Shown here: positions 27,582 through 35,974 of the stretch, one piece after another
Layout of the letters: each line of letters opens with the position of its first letter
How positions within the stretch are numbered: position 1 is the stretch's first letter
Assembly (NCBI RefSeq): GCF_027947575.1
Contig: NZ_CP116256.1
Location: 7,440,001 to 7,504,000 of the forward strand
DNA length: 64,000 bases
Source of the DNA: Streptomyces rubrogriseus
GTDB lineage: Bacteria; Actinomycetota; Actinomycetes; Streptomycetales; Streptomycetaceae
Direction: 5' to 3'
Translations under genes and position numbers: made by a program
Notes under the pieces: model-generated
What the model was told of the DNA's origin: nothing
Databases searched by the model: none
Seen by the model: the letters and a program-made list of their open reading frames with translations, nothing else

Positions 27582-28743
27582 CTAGGCGGCGTGGGGCGCG
27601 CCGGTGTGCTGCGGCCGGGGCTGGTAGGCCGAGGAGGTGTGCGGACCGTGGGCCCGGTCGGGGTGGTGGGGGCGAGCGGGGTGGTGGGGACCGCGCCGGG
27701 GCGGGGCTGTGTCGGCGTCGTCGTCGCCGTTGCCGCCGTCGTCGTCACCGTCGTCGCCCTTGCCCTGGCCCTTGCCTTCGTCCTTGCCCTGCCCGTTGCC
27801 CTTGCCGTTGTCCTTGCCTTCGCCCTCGTCGCTCTTGGCGCCCTTGCCGCCCTTGCCGCCGTCGTCGCTCTTCTCGCCCTGGCCGTCGCCGGTGGCCCCG
27901 CGGAGCTCGCCCTCCCGGACCGGCCCTCGCGGGGTGGCCCGGTCGGCGTCGTCCCGGCCGCCGGTACCGGTTCCGGCGAGGAGGGCGCCGCAGTACTTCC
28001 CGACCCGCGAGGCTCCCCCGGCCGCCTCCTTCAGCGCGTGCCGGTGGGCGGTGTCGAGTTCCTTGCCGGCGCGCACCTTGCGGCAGGACGCGGCGAGGCT
28101 CGACCGCCGGCCGTCGGTGCCGCCGGGGTTCCGGTCGTCGGCGCCGCGGTCCCGGGCCTCGCCGCCGTCCCGCGCGGTGCCCCCTCGGGCGCACCCGGGG
28201 TGGCACCCGGCACCGACCCGCCCTGCACGCCGTCCAGCGGCGAGGGCGGGGCGAGCGGACGGCCGGGGAGGCCGCGGCCGAGACGGTGGCGGCGGGTTCC
28301 GGTTCGGTGCGGTCGAACGGCGTCGGCAGCACTCCGGTTCCGGCCGCGGCCGCCACGCCGCCGATCATGCCGACGGCCAGCGCGGCGGCCAGCCCGAGGC
28401 GCAGCGGGCGGCCCCGGCGCGGCCGCCGGGCGCTCTCGCCGCGCGAGCCGATGCGGACGGGACCGGCGCCGGAGAGCCGGTCCGCGGCGCCGTGCCCGAC
28501 GGCGGCCGAGACCCCCGCCGACGCGTCGGCCTGTTCGGCGCGCACCTTGCGGAAGGCCGCCAACGCAGCGGCCTCGCCGGGGAGTTCCTCGCCGGACGGC
28601 ACCGGCGGGGCGAGTGCGCCCAGGGCCGCGACGAGTCGTTCGGCACGGTCGCGAACCGCGGGGTCGGCACCCTCCAGTGGCTCTCCGCGCAGCAGGAACT
28701 CCGCCGTTTCGCGGTCCAGCCACTTGTCCTGCTCGTCGGCCAT
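27582..28743 (-). pseudogene. ECF-sigma partner membrane protein (anti-sigma-like), interrupted by two frameshifts
   Basis: Translation starts at the ATG at 28743 (ADEQDKWLDRETAEFLLRGE), which overlaps the sigma stop as TGATG. The N-terminal 110 residues are cytoplasmic, then a transmembrane helix follows (LGLAAALAVGMIGGVAAAAG). Near 28250 the frame turns into an Arg-rich run, while another frame gives a normal linker (PLDGVQGGSVPGATPGAPE). Near 28165 a third frame takes over with SSLAASCRKVRAGKELDTAH, then GGASRVGKYCGALL, and a Gly/Asp/Lys-rich tail to 27582. Both shifts fit single missing bases. The intact protein would be about 386 residues and may bind the sigma factor, though no zinc anti-sigma motif (HxxxCxxC) is seen. 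Sequencing error in GC-rich DNA is a real alternative. Confidence 0.7.
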
Positions 28744-29405
28744 CACATGTCCTTCTGCGTCCGCGTACGCGTATGCGTCACACTCGCGGACGTCACCGCA
28801 CGGCCGTGCGGTTCTCGCTGCGGCGGCAGGGCGTCGAGCCCGCCGCCGGATTCCGGATCGCCGCCGAGCAGTTCGGCCAGCCGCTTCAGGCCGCGGTGCG
28901 CCGCCGTGCGGACGGCGCCCGGCCGCTTGCCCAGGGTCTCGGCGGCGCTCTTGGCGTCGAGGCCCATCACCACGCGCAGGACGACCGCCTCGGCCTGGTC
29001 CTGGGGCAGCCGGGCGATGAGGGAGAGGGTGCTGCCGGTGGCCAGTGCCTCCATGGCCTCGCCCGCGGTGTCGGACTCCGCGGGCCTGCCCGTCAGCTCC
29101 GTCTCGTCGCCGCCGATCACCGGCCGGCGGCCGCGCATGCGGATGTGGTCCAGCGCGCGGTTGCGGGCGATGCGGGCGGCCCAGCCGCGGAAGCGGTCGG
29201 CGTCGCCGTCGAACCGTTCCAGGTCACGGGCTACCTGGAGCCATGTTTCGGAGGCCACGTCCTCGGCGTCGTGATCGCCGACGAGCGTGCGCACGTATCC
29301 CAGCAGGCGCGGCTGCACGGCGCGGTACACGGTCCGGAACGCGGTCTCGTCCCCGTCCTGTGCCGCACGCACCGCGGCGGTCAGCTCCGCGTCGTCCCCC
29401 AGCAC
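28743..29405 (-). CDS. ECF RNA polymerase sigma factor (first of tandem pair)
   Basis: This 220-residue sigma-70 family ECF factor begins at the GTG at 29405 with AAAGG 8 bases upstream. Region 2 shows FRTVYRAVQPRLLGYVRTLVGDHDAEDVASETWLQVARD and region 2.4-like RFRGWAARIARNRALDHIR. Region 4 is PQDQAEAVVLRVVMGLDAKSAAETLGKRPGAVRTAAHRGLKRL, the helix-turn-helix for the -35 element. It is translationally coupled to the downstream membrane partner. A paralogous pair lies immediately upstream (30771-31361), about 45% identical by eye. Confidence 0.92.
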   Translation of the reverse strand: MLGDDAELTAAVRAAQDGDETAFRTVYRAVQPRLLGYVRTLVGDHDAEDVASETWLQVARDLERFDGDADRFRGWAARIARNRALDHIRMRGRRPVIGGDETELTGRPAESDTAGEAMEALATGSTLSLIARLPQDQAEAVVLRVVMGLDAKSAAETLGKRPGAVRTAAHRGLKRLAELLGGDPESGGGLDALPPQREPHGRAVTSASVTHTRTRTQKDM

Positions 29406-29666
29406 CGAGAAGCCTTTCTGCGCCTGAGCCGGCGCCGCTCTCGCGGACGTGGTCCTCGCCGTCGTGGTTCCTCATCGATGGTTGCGGTGGTCTCCCGCAA
29501 GCCCGTGGCGGGAGCGAGCCCCCGCGCTGCATCGGCGCGAATGGCACGTTACGTCTTGAAACCGCCACTCGTCCATGTCCCCCTCGCATTGCCGTACAAG
29601 ATGCAACTAACCCGTGACGCGGTGAGGTGTGACAGAAAACGCACTCCCGGCGCTGAAGGGAGTACG

Positions 29667-29698
29667 GGCCGCCGCGCGGCCCGTGCCGCGCGGCGGCC
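29667..29698 (-). terminator. GC-rich hairpin after the second partner gene
   Basis: GGCCGCCGCGCGGC (29667-29680) and GCCGCGCGGCGGCC (29685-29698) form a perfect 14-bp stem with a CCGT loop. It sits in the 449-bp gap 29406-29854, downstream of the leftward gene that stops at 29855. That gap has no gene; it otherwise holds the promoter of the sigma gene at 29405 and the palindrome at 29792. Confidence 0.7.
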
Positions 29699-29791
29699 GG
29701 GGCCTCTCCTGTGGGGGGTGGCGGCCTCGGCCGTTGCCGGCACGCCTCCGCCCACCTGGGGCGATGCGGGAACTCCCGGTGTTGCCCGGTC

Positions 29792-29808
29792 GAGACGTCA
29801 GACGTCTC
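29792..29808. promoter_or_regulatory. Perfect 17-bp palindrome GAGACGTCAGACGTCTC
   Basis: Eight-base arms flank a single A. It lies 47 bp downstream of the partner-gene stop and far (about 390 bp) upstream of the sigma start at 29405. It could be an operator, or part of the transcript end of the upstream operon. No second copy was seen in the window. Confidence 0.4.
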
Positions 29809-29854
29809 CGTGGGCACCATTTCCCTCGTACCGCCGGCGTGGGACCGCTCGGAC

Positions 29855-30774
29855 CTACGGGTGGTCCAGGTCCGGCAGCTGTGCCGCGACGCCGCCCTCG
29901 CCGGCCTCCGGGTCGACGCCTCCGTCGCCGAGGATCCCGTCGGCGCCCGGTTCGGCGCCGGTGTCTCCCGTACCGCCGTTCCCCGCGTCGTTCCCGCCGA
30001 CGTCGGTCCCGCCGGTGCCGTTCCCGGCACCGGTCGACGGTCCCGGCCCGGTCGGCAGGTCGAGCTGCTCGGTGCAGTAGGTCTCGACGCGCTCGGCACC
30101 GCCCGCCGCCGCGACCAGCCGCTGCCAGACCGCGGCGTCCAGCGCCTTGCCGTTGCCCGCCAGCCGCTCGTAGGCGCGGCAGTGGGCCTCGGTGTCCCGG
30201 CCGACGGCCGGGGGGCCCGGGGGCGTGGAGACGCGGGAAGGTGCGGATGTCCCCGGGGACGCGGAGGCTCCGGGGGGCGTGGTCGCGGTGTCCGGGGTGC
30301 CGTGGCCCGGCGTGGTGCCCGGTGGGGTGGCGACCGGCCGGGCCGGGGCGTCGTCGGAGGCGGCGGGCGGGCGGGTGCGGTCCGGGCCGCCGTCGTCCGC
30401 GGCGGAGCCGCCCCGCCCATGGCCGCGTAGGCGACGCCGCCCAGGGTGAGGCTCGCCAGCAGCACGGAGAGGGCGGTCTTCAGCGTGCGCCCCGGGTGTC
30501 GCCCGTCGCGCGGCCGCCAGTCGTCCCGCCGCCGGGTGCGCGCGGCACGGGCCGGTTCCGCGTCTCGGGCGGCCCGGAAGGCGGCCAGGGCGCGGCGTTC
30601 GCCCTCGGTGTCGGCGCCCTCCGCCCGCAGTGCCGCGGCGAGCAGCGCCTCCGTGCCGGGCACGCCGCCGGGGGCGGCCCGGGGACCGGTGTCGCGGCCG
30701 TCACCCGCCTCGTGCCGTGCGCCCATGCCCGCTCCCGCTCGGTCCGCGGGGCCGCCGCCCTCGGCGCCCCTCAT
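29855..30774 (-). pseudogene. Second ECF-sigma partner membrane protein, frameshifted after the membrane helix
   Basis: The ATG at 30774 overlaps the sigma stop (ATGA). The N-terminal frame gives ALLAAALRAEGADTEGERRA, a basic stretch and one helix (TALSVLLASLTLGGVAYAAM). Just after AYAAMGGAA (about 30411) that frame becomes Pro/Arg-only. Restoring one G in the GGGG run gives ADDGGPDRTRPPAASDDA, then AHCRAYERLAGNGKALDAAV and GGAERVETYCTEQL, ending LPDLDHP at 29855, about 306 residues. The Cys-containing domain matches that of the first partner (CRKVRAGKELDTA, GGASRVGKYC). A true mutation, programmed frameshifting or a base-calling error are all possible. Confidence 0.7.
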
Positions 30775-31361
30775 GTCGACTCCCCCAGCGTCCGGGGGCC
30801 GTCATCCGTCACACCGTCGGCTCCCAGTTGCCGGGCGAGCCGCTTCAGCCCCCGGTACGTCGCCGTACGCACCGCGCCCGGCCGTTTGCCGAGCACGCGC
30901 GCGGCGGAGGGCCCGTCGAGCCCGACGACGACCCGCAGCAGGACGGCCTCGGCCTGGTCGCGCGGCAGCGCCGCGACCAGGCCGAGCGCGGCCCGGGTGG
31001 ACAGCGTCTCCAGTGCCTGCTCGTGCGTGCTGTGCGGACCGGGCAGGTCCAGGACGTCCTGCTCCAGCGCCGTGGGTCGGGGCCGTACCTTCTGGCGGCG
31101 CAGGTGGTCCAGGGCCCGGTGCCGGGCGATCGTCGCCGTCCAGCCCCGGAAGCCGGCGCCGTCCCCCTTGAAGCGCCGCAGGTCACGGGCTATCTCCAGC
31201 CAGGCGTCCGCCGCGACGTCCTCGGCGTCGTCGCCGACCAGCCCGCGCACGTAGCCCAGGAGTCCGGGCTGCACGAACCGGTAGGCGACCGCGAAGGCGG
31301 CCTCGTCACCTTGCTGGGCCCGCGCGACGGCCGCGCCCAGTTCCCCGTCGTACGCCTGCAC
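30771..31361 (-). CDS. ECF RNA polymerase sigma factor (second of tandem pair)
   Basis: This is a 196-residue ECF sigma factor and paralogue of the one at 28743-29405. It shows LGYVRGLVGDDAEDVAADAW (region 2), FRGWTATIARHRALDHLRRQ and, in region 4, ALPRDQAEAVLLRVVVGLDG then GKRPGAVRTATYRGLKRLAR. The GTG at 31361 aligns with residue 1 of the paralogue and has AGGGGA about 10 bases upstream; a TTG at 31388 would add nine residues. The stop overlaps the start of the membrane partner. The 111-bp gap before it (31362-31472) must hold the promoter. Confidence 0.91.
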   Translation of the reverse strand: MQAYDGELGAAVARAQQGDEAAFAVAYRFVQPGLLGYVRGLVGDDAEDVAADAWLEIARDLRRFKGDGAGFRGWTATIARHRALDHLRRQKVRPRPTALEQDVLDLPGPHSTHEQALETLSTRAALGLVAALPRDQAEAVLLRVVVGLDGPSAARVLGKRPGAVRTATYRGLKRLARQLGADGVTDDGPRTLGEST

Positions 31362-31472
31362 GCGGCGGGGTTCCCCTCGCTGGCCCAAGAACCGTCCTCG
31401 TCCGTACCGAGTCCTGCGCGCGCTCAGGTGAGCCCGCCCCCACGGTCATCAGCGTTGCGGCGCACGGAAGTG

Positions 31473-31907
31473 TCACAGGGAAGCGGTCGTCGCGTCCCGG
31501 CACAGCAGGCGCAGCGACCCGTCCCCGGCGAAGCAGCGGCGGGCCTCGTCGATCGGGTCCCACAGCCGGCCGTCCGGGGTGCGGACCCAGTGGTCGCCGC
31601 CGGTCGTCCACCACTCGCCGCCCGCCTGCCGCACGATCACCTCCCCGGCGTAGGCGCCGAGTCCGCGCAGCGCCGTCTCCACCGCGGCGTACGGCGCCTG
31701 CTCGCGCCGGATCGCGTCGATCACCCGGTCCACGCGCCACAGGCTCTGCGCCGAGTAGTCCAGGCGCAGCCGCGCGCCCTCGCGCATCGTGGCCACCGCG
31801 TCCGCCGCCCACCGCACCGGCTTGGCGGCGGCCGACGGCCGGGTCTGCTGCGGGCTCGTCGTCCCGCTCGTCCATCCGCTCGTCAATCCGCTGGTCACAG
31901 TCGTCAC
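31473..31907 (-). CDS. Hypothetical protein, about 144 residues
   Basis: I do not recognise a family with confidence. The conserved-looking core reads WAADAVATMREGARLRLDYS then LWRVDRVIDAIRREQAPYAA and ends DGSLRLLCRDATTASL; the WWTTGGDHWVRTPDGRLWDP stretch looks like beta hairpins. This resembles small Streptomyces proteins with an N-terminal helical pair and a beta-rich end, with no signal peptide or membrane helix. The GTG at 31907 is chosen although no ribosome-binding site is visible; a GTG at 31898 is equally possible. It runs in the same direction as the sigma gene downstream. Confidence 0.6.
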   Translation of the reverse strand: MTTVTSGLTSGWTSGTTSPQQTRPSAAAKPVRWAADAVATMREGARLRLDYSAQSLWRVDRVIDAIRREQAPYAAVETALRGLGAYAGEVIVRQAGGEWWTTGGDHWVRTPDGRLWDPIDEARRCFAGDGSLRLLCRDATTASL

Positions 31908-32065
31908 ATGGGCTATAGCGCCGTACGGCGGGCTCGCGTCACACGTGGGAGGCGGTCGTTCCGCAACCGGCGCAGGACCGCCCCACCTCCCCCACGTCCG
32001 CCGCACCGCCACCGCGTGTTCCCCGCACGACGGTCACAGGCAGGGCCCGACGGCGGCCCCGGCGT

Positions 32066-32633
32066 TCAGCCCCGTCCCCGGGCCCGGCGGGAGACCACCG
32101 CGCGCAGCACGCGGCGCCCCTCCGTGGAGACCTCCAGAGCCGGACGCACCCCGGCCGCGCCGTGCCCGGCGAGCAGTTCCAGGACGCCGGCCTGGCGGCG
32201 CAGTTCGGCGGCGACGAGCGGGGAGCCCCTCCGTGCCCGCGTCGCGGGGGACGTCGCCCTCCGGGGCCGCGCCAGCCGCCGGGTCGAGCAGCCGGTGGAT
32301 GCGGAGCGAGGCGGCGGAACAGGCGTCGGCCCACGTCCGCAGCGCCGGGCCGGAGCACTCGGCCGGCGCCGCCGCGAGCATGCGGCGGGCCAGGACCACG
32401 GCCTCGTCCTCACCCGTGGCGTCGGGGCCGGCGAGCTTGTCCCGCACCTGCGCCAGCGCCTCGGCCCAGTCGGGTCCGGGCGCGTCGCCGGACCCGTCGG
32501 CGAGCGTCGCCCACAGGGGTCTGAGGGCCTCGTCGTCGCCGTCGAGCAGCGGGACGCAGCGATCCAAACAAGCCAGCCCGCTCGCGGCGAGTCCGCGTGT
32601 GTCGGCCCGCGCGATCAGTTCCACCAGGCTCAT
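32066..32633 (-). pseudogene. Hypothetical helical protein with one frameshift
   Basis: The start MSLVELIARADTRGLAASGL at 32633 leads to a helical Ala/Leu/Asp-rich protein that includes EDEAVVLARRMLAAAP. After RDAGTEG (near 32225) the frame becomes Arg/Gly-rich and runs to 32034. Removing one G from the GGGG run restores SPLVAAELRRQAGVLELLAG, then EVSTEGRRVLRAVVSRR to a stop at 32066, about 188 residues. The restored product looks like a normal globular protein, so the annotated break is probably an indel or sequence error. Function unknown. Neighbours are other small unknown genes in the same direction. Confidence 0.6.
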
Positions 32634-32720
32634 CGGGTGCCTCCCAGTTCCGGCCGCTGCGCCCCGCCCACCACCACGGAGCCCGCACTGACCCTTACTG
32701 CGTGCGACGGCCCGGGAGTG

Positions 32721-33269
32721 TCACAGCGGCACGACGCCCAGCCGGTCGAGGAACCGGAAGAAGAGGTTTTCGGCCACGGGACCGGAGGCGAGGACCCCGT
32801 CGTCGCCACCCGCGTCGGGCTCCGCAGCCGGGTCGTCCGACAGCACCCGCGCCAGTTCGGCGGCATTCGCGGCACACCCCGCCTCGGCGGCCCAGGCGAC
32901 GGCGCGCTCGGCGGCGTCCCGGGGTTCCAGGAAGTAGTCCTCCAGGGTGAGCCCGTCCCGCTCGGCGCCCAGGTAGCCGGCCATGGCGGTGCGCGCCAGG
33001 CAGGTCGTCCACGCCCCGCTCTCGGGCGCCGCCGCCTCCACGACCACGCAGTCGCTGTCCATCACGTAGCCGAACAGCGCGGGCGCGCCGGTCTGCCCGG
33101 CCAGGTCGTTCATGTTCCCGACGTCTCCGTCGCCGCCCGGGAACTCCCACACCTGCCAGCCGTCCGGCGCGGACTGGCGCAGGGCCATGTCCGCGGCGCC
33201 GGACAGCGCCTCCAGCTCCGCGAGCGGCCGCTCGGCGCGGCCGACGACGAAGTACCCCCAGTAGCCCAT
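32721..33269 (-). CDS. Hypothetical protein, 182 residues
   Basis: This is a soluble protein starting MGYWGYFVVGRAERPLAELE with no signal peptide. It resembles small actinobacterial proteins that are about half beta strand, half helix (VVVEAAAPESGAWTTCLART; EDYFLEPRDAAERAVAWAAE), but I cannot name a domain. The ATG at 33269 is the first in frame. The gaps on both sides (32634-32720, 33270-33378) are short and contain no further gene. Confidence 0.65.
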   Translation of the reverse strand: MGYWGYFVVGRAERPLAELEALSGAADMALRQSAPDGWQVWEFPGGDGDVGNMNDLAGQTGAPALFGYVMDSDCVVVEAAAPESGAWTTCLARTAMAGYLGAERDGLTLEDYFLEPRDAAERAVAWAAEAGCAANAAELARVLSDDPAAEPDAGGDDGVLASGPVAENLFFRFLDRLGVVPL

Positions 33270-33378
33270 GTCCCGGTTCCCCCCGGCGTGTCGGTTCGGC
33301 TGGGCAAAAGACCACCACAGCCGTACGGGAGTTCGCAGCAGGATCGGCCAATCGGCGTGTTGGCCGCGTCGGTCGGGG

Positions 33379-35004
33379 TCAGTCGAGCCGGTTCGCCAGC
33401 GCCGCGAAGTCCGTCCAGGACAGCTCGGGCTTGCCGGGGTCCCACAGCTTCTGGACCGTCGCGGCCAGCGGCAGCCGGATGCCCTCGGCGACCTGGGCCT
33501 GGGTCTGGGCGTTCGGGAAGTCGCCCCAGACGGCGAAGCTGCCGCCGAGTATCTGGTCGTCGTACTTGGCGTCGACGGCGGTGGTGCCGCGCAGGACGCG
33601 CGGGGTCCACTGCTCGTAGATGCGCTCGCCGGTCGGATAGACGAAGGTCTGCGGCTGGCCGAGCACGTAGTAGAGGAACTCGTCGTTGTAGTTGAGGACC
33701 TGGCGGCCCTCGCTCAGGTACTCGGCCGGCGGGCGGGCGCCGATCTCCTTGCCGGTCCAGTAGGCGACCTTGATGTCCTTGAGCGGCTCGACGGAGGTGT
33801 CCTTGAAGAAGCCGTCGTTCCAGGCGCGCGGGGTGCGGTCGTGTGCCATGACCGTCTTGGCGCGGCCGTTGAGCCAGCCGGTGGTGAGGTCGGCGACGGT
33901 GCCGTCGGAGCCGTAGGCCTTGCGGGCCGCGGCGGCCAGCGTCGGGTAGGACGCCTCCGGGTTCGGCACCACGAGCGCCTGGTACTCGTCGGCGCCCAGG
34001 TGGAACTGGGAGCCGGGGAAGAGGTCGGCGTACTCGTTCAGCAGGTCGTCGACGATCTTCGCGGCCTCCGGCTTGGAGATGTCGATGGCGCCGCGGGTGG
34101 CCGTGCCCTGCGCGTTGCGCAGCTGGAGGTCGGGGTGCGCGGCGATCACGGCGCCGAGGTGGCCCGGCGAGTCGATCTCGGGGACGACGGTGATGTGGCG
34201 CGAGGAGGCGAGATCGATGATCTCCTTCATCTCGGCCTTGGTCAGGTGGTCGTCCGAGACGATCTCGGGGTGCGAGTCGGACTCGATGCGGAAGGCCTGG
34301 TCGTCGGAGAAGTGCAGGCCCAGCTCGTTGAACTTGAGGTCGCCCAGCTCCCGGATCCGGTCCTTGATCCAGTCGGCTGTGTAGTGCTTGCGGGCGATGT
34401 CGAGCGAGAAGCCGCGCTTCGGTTTCGCGGGCTCGTCCTTCACGACGCCCTCCGGCGCGGTGCCGCCGCCGTCCACCGCCTGTTTCAGGGTGCGGGTGCC
34501 GTAGTAGACCCCGGCCTCGGCGGGCCCGGTGACGGTGACCCGGCCGTCCCGTACGGTCATGGTGTACGACTCCGGGTTCGCGCCCTTGTCGGCCTTGACG
34601 TCGAGCAGCAGGTCCCCGGCGCGCTCGTCGTCCTTCTCCCCGGCGTACGTCATGCCCAGGTCGCCGGCGATCTGCTTGCCCTCGTCGGCGAGTCCGGAGT
34701 CGGCGACCACGACCCGGTTCCCCTTCTCGGGCTGCCAGCCGGGGCCGCGCGCGGCGGTGTGCTCGCGCACGGCGGGGATGGTGCGCGGCTCCTTGGACAG
34801 CGGGTAGGACCGGCTGGGGCTGGGGGCGGCCGCCTCGCCGGTGGAGGACCGGGCCGCCGAGCCCTCCCGGTCGCCGTCACCGCCGCCGTCGCCGTCGGCG
34901 GCCCACAGGCCGACTCCCACGCCGAGGGCGGCGACCACCGCGCCGGCGATCACGGCCCGCTGTCTCACCTTGTGCGCCGGTATCCGGCCTCCGTGCTGGC
35001 TCAC
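33379..35004 (-). CDS. Beta-N-acetylhexosaminidase, GH20, membrane-anchored or secreted
   Basis: This 541-residue enzyme removes terminal GlcNAc/GalNAc from chitin- or wall-derived glycans outside the cell. A cationic N-terminus and helix VIAGAVVAALGVGVGLWAAD act as a signal anchor, followed by a Ser/Pro/Ala linker. GH20b spans about 75-170. The catalytic barrel starts RGFSLDIARKHYTADWIKDR and contains HITVVPEIDSPGH and the catalytic Asp-Glu pair in FHLGADEY, then AWNDGFF. The GTG at 35004 is chosen. No DasR-type site was found in the 212-bp upstream gap (35005-35216). Confidence 0.9.
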   Translation of the reverse strand: MSQHGGRIPAHKVRQRAVIAGAVVAALGVGVGLWAADGDGGGDGDREGSAARSSTGEAAAPSPSRSYPLSKEPRTIPAVREHTAARGPGWQPEKGNRVVVADSGLADEGKQIAGDLGMTYAGEKDDERAGDLLLDVKADKGANPESYTMTVRDGRVTVTGPAEAGVYYGTRTLKQAVDGGGTAPEGVVKDEPAKPKRGFSLDIARKHYTADWIKDRIRELGDLKFNELGLHFSDDQAFRIESDSHPEIVSDDHLTKAEMKEIIDLASSRHITVVPEIDSPGHLGAVIAAHPDLQLRNAQGTATRGAIDISKPEAAKIVDDLLNEYADLFPGSQFHLGADEYQALVVPNPEASYPTLAAAARKAYGSDGTVADLTTGWLNGRAKTVMAHDRTPRAWNDGFFKDTSVEPLKDIKVAYWTGKEIGARPPAEYLSEGRQVLNYNDEFLYYVLGQPQTFVYPTGERIYEQWTPRVLRGTTAVDAKYDDQILGGSFAVWGDFPNAQTQAQVAEGIRLPLAATVQKLWDPGKPELSWTDFAALANRLD

Positions 35005-35216
35005 AGCGCCAACCTAAGGTCGCTGTTGCCGTCATGCGTCCACCACATGTTCTGAAACTCTCCCGTTCGGGTGAAATTCGGGCATCGGACGGACACGCGT
35101 TGCCGTCACTCGATAACGTGACGCCACACCTTTCGCACAATCCCCTGCCGACACACACGGGAAGCCCACGAGGACCCACGCTGCCTGCGCACCGTCTCCC
35201 AGACCTCCCCCGCCGA

Positions 35217-35714
35217 GTGGCCATACCGGTACCGGTGCAAACACGCGCCACACCGGCACCGTCCGCCCCGCTGGAGCGCTTCAACGCGGCCCCCGCCGAC
35301 GAGGCCACCCAGACCCTCCTCGCCTGCCTGCACTCCCACGCCTGGGCCCACCGCCTCACCGCCCACCGCCCCTACCCGGACCTCCCCGCCCTCCTGGCGG
35401 CGGCGGACGAGGCGGCCTACGACCTCTCCCCGGACGACCTGACCGAGGCCCTGGCGGCGGAGACGCTGCCCGCCCTGCCGGACGACACCTACGCGGCGGC
35501 CCACACGGCCCTCGGCGCGGCCCACGCCGCATACGAGTCCCGCTTCGGACACGTGTTCGTCATCAGCCTGGCCGGCCTGTCCCCGGACGAGACCCTGAAC
35601 CACGTCCTGACAGCCATCCGGTCACGCTTGAACAACGACCCGGACGAAGAACGCCTGGTAACGGCCGAGGAACTGCGGCACCTGGCAAAGACACGACTGG
35701 GCAACGCCCTCTAA
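35217..35714 (+). CDS. OHCU decarboxylase-like protein (UraD family)
   Basis: This is a protein of about 165 residues with the all-helical fold of 2-oxo-4-hydroxy-4-carboxy-5-ureidoimidazoline decarboxylase, which acts after uricase in purine degradation. Family-like motifs are LERFNAAPADEATQTLLACL (substrate-binding N-terminus), a short helical middle, and AYESRFGHVFVISLAGLSPDE, close to the usual YxxKFGFPFVI. The catalytic His (normally in the PE-H motif) is not obvious; HSHAWAHRL may supply it. The start is uncertain: GTG 35217 is used. No other urate genes are nearby, so it could be a divergent relative. Confidence 0.7.
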   Translation: MAIPVPVQTRATPAPSAPLERFNAAPADEATQTLLACLHSHAWAHRLTAHRPYPDLPALLAAADEAAYDLSPDDLTEALAAETLPALPDDTYAAAHTALGAAHAAYESRFGHVFVISLAGLSPDETLNHVLTAIRSRLNNDPDEERLVTAEELRHLAKTRLGNAL

Positions 35715-35769
35715 GGGGCGCGGGGAACTGCGCGAGCAACCACCGACCACCCGCACCCGCACCCGGCAA
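35715..35769 (+). repeat. Streptomyces dispersed intergenic repeat (GGGGCGCGGGGAACTGCGCG)
   Basis: Directly after the stop at 35714 comes GGGGCGCGGGGAACTGCGCG followed by AGCAACCACCGACCACCCGC and CGCACCCGGC. As I recall, this short element is scattered at gene 3' ends across Streptomyces chromosomes. Only one copy is in the window. It begins immediately at the stop codon, as usual for these elements. The rest of the gap to 35974 holds the sdh promoter region. Confidence 0.7.
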
Positions 35770-35974
35770 ACCACACCAAACCCCACCCTCGTGGCCGCCC
35801 CCGCTCAAATTCACTGCTCCTTTGAGTGCAAGTTTGATCACAACGGCAGGCCCCCCGTAAGCGCCGCAGGCAACCGTCGCTACCATGCTGGGGGCCGGTG
35901 GACCGTACCCGGCCGGGCCCGACCGACAAGGAAAGCCGGCGCGGCCCCAATCCCCGCTCCCGGAGGAAATTTCC

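Noticed and set aside
29406..29854. A protein gene in the gap between the two sigma operons
   Set aside because: No frame has plausible composition plus a start with a ribosome-binding site; hairpins and a palindrome account for the structure.
24663..30080. A plus-strand frame open for about 5.4 kb (1805 codons)
   Set aside because: It runs antisense to or across several clear genes (methylmalonyl-CoA mutase, L,D-transpeptidase, sigma factor) and its translation is a low-complexity Arg/Gly/Ala/Val string; this is a high-GC shadow.
31469..32723. TGTCACA boxes at 31471, 32714 and the similar 32031 site as ECF -35 elements
   Set aside because: In all three cases they coincide with the CTG TGA ends of minus-strand genes, and the plus-strand orientation they would require has no gene downstream.
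35005..35216. DasR (GlcNAc repressor) site before the GH20 gene
   Set aside because: No match to the ACTGGTCTAGACCAGT-type consensus was found; only CCCG/CGGG arms near 35062 are visible.
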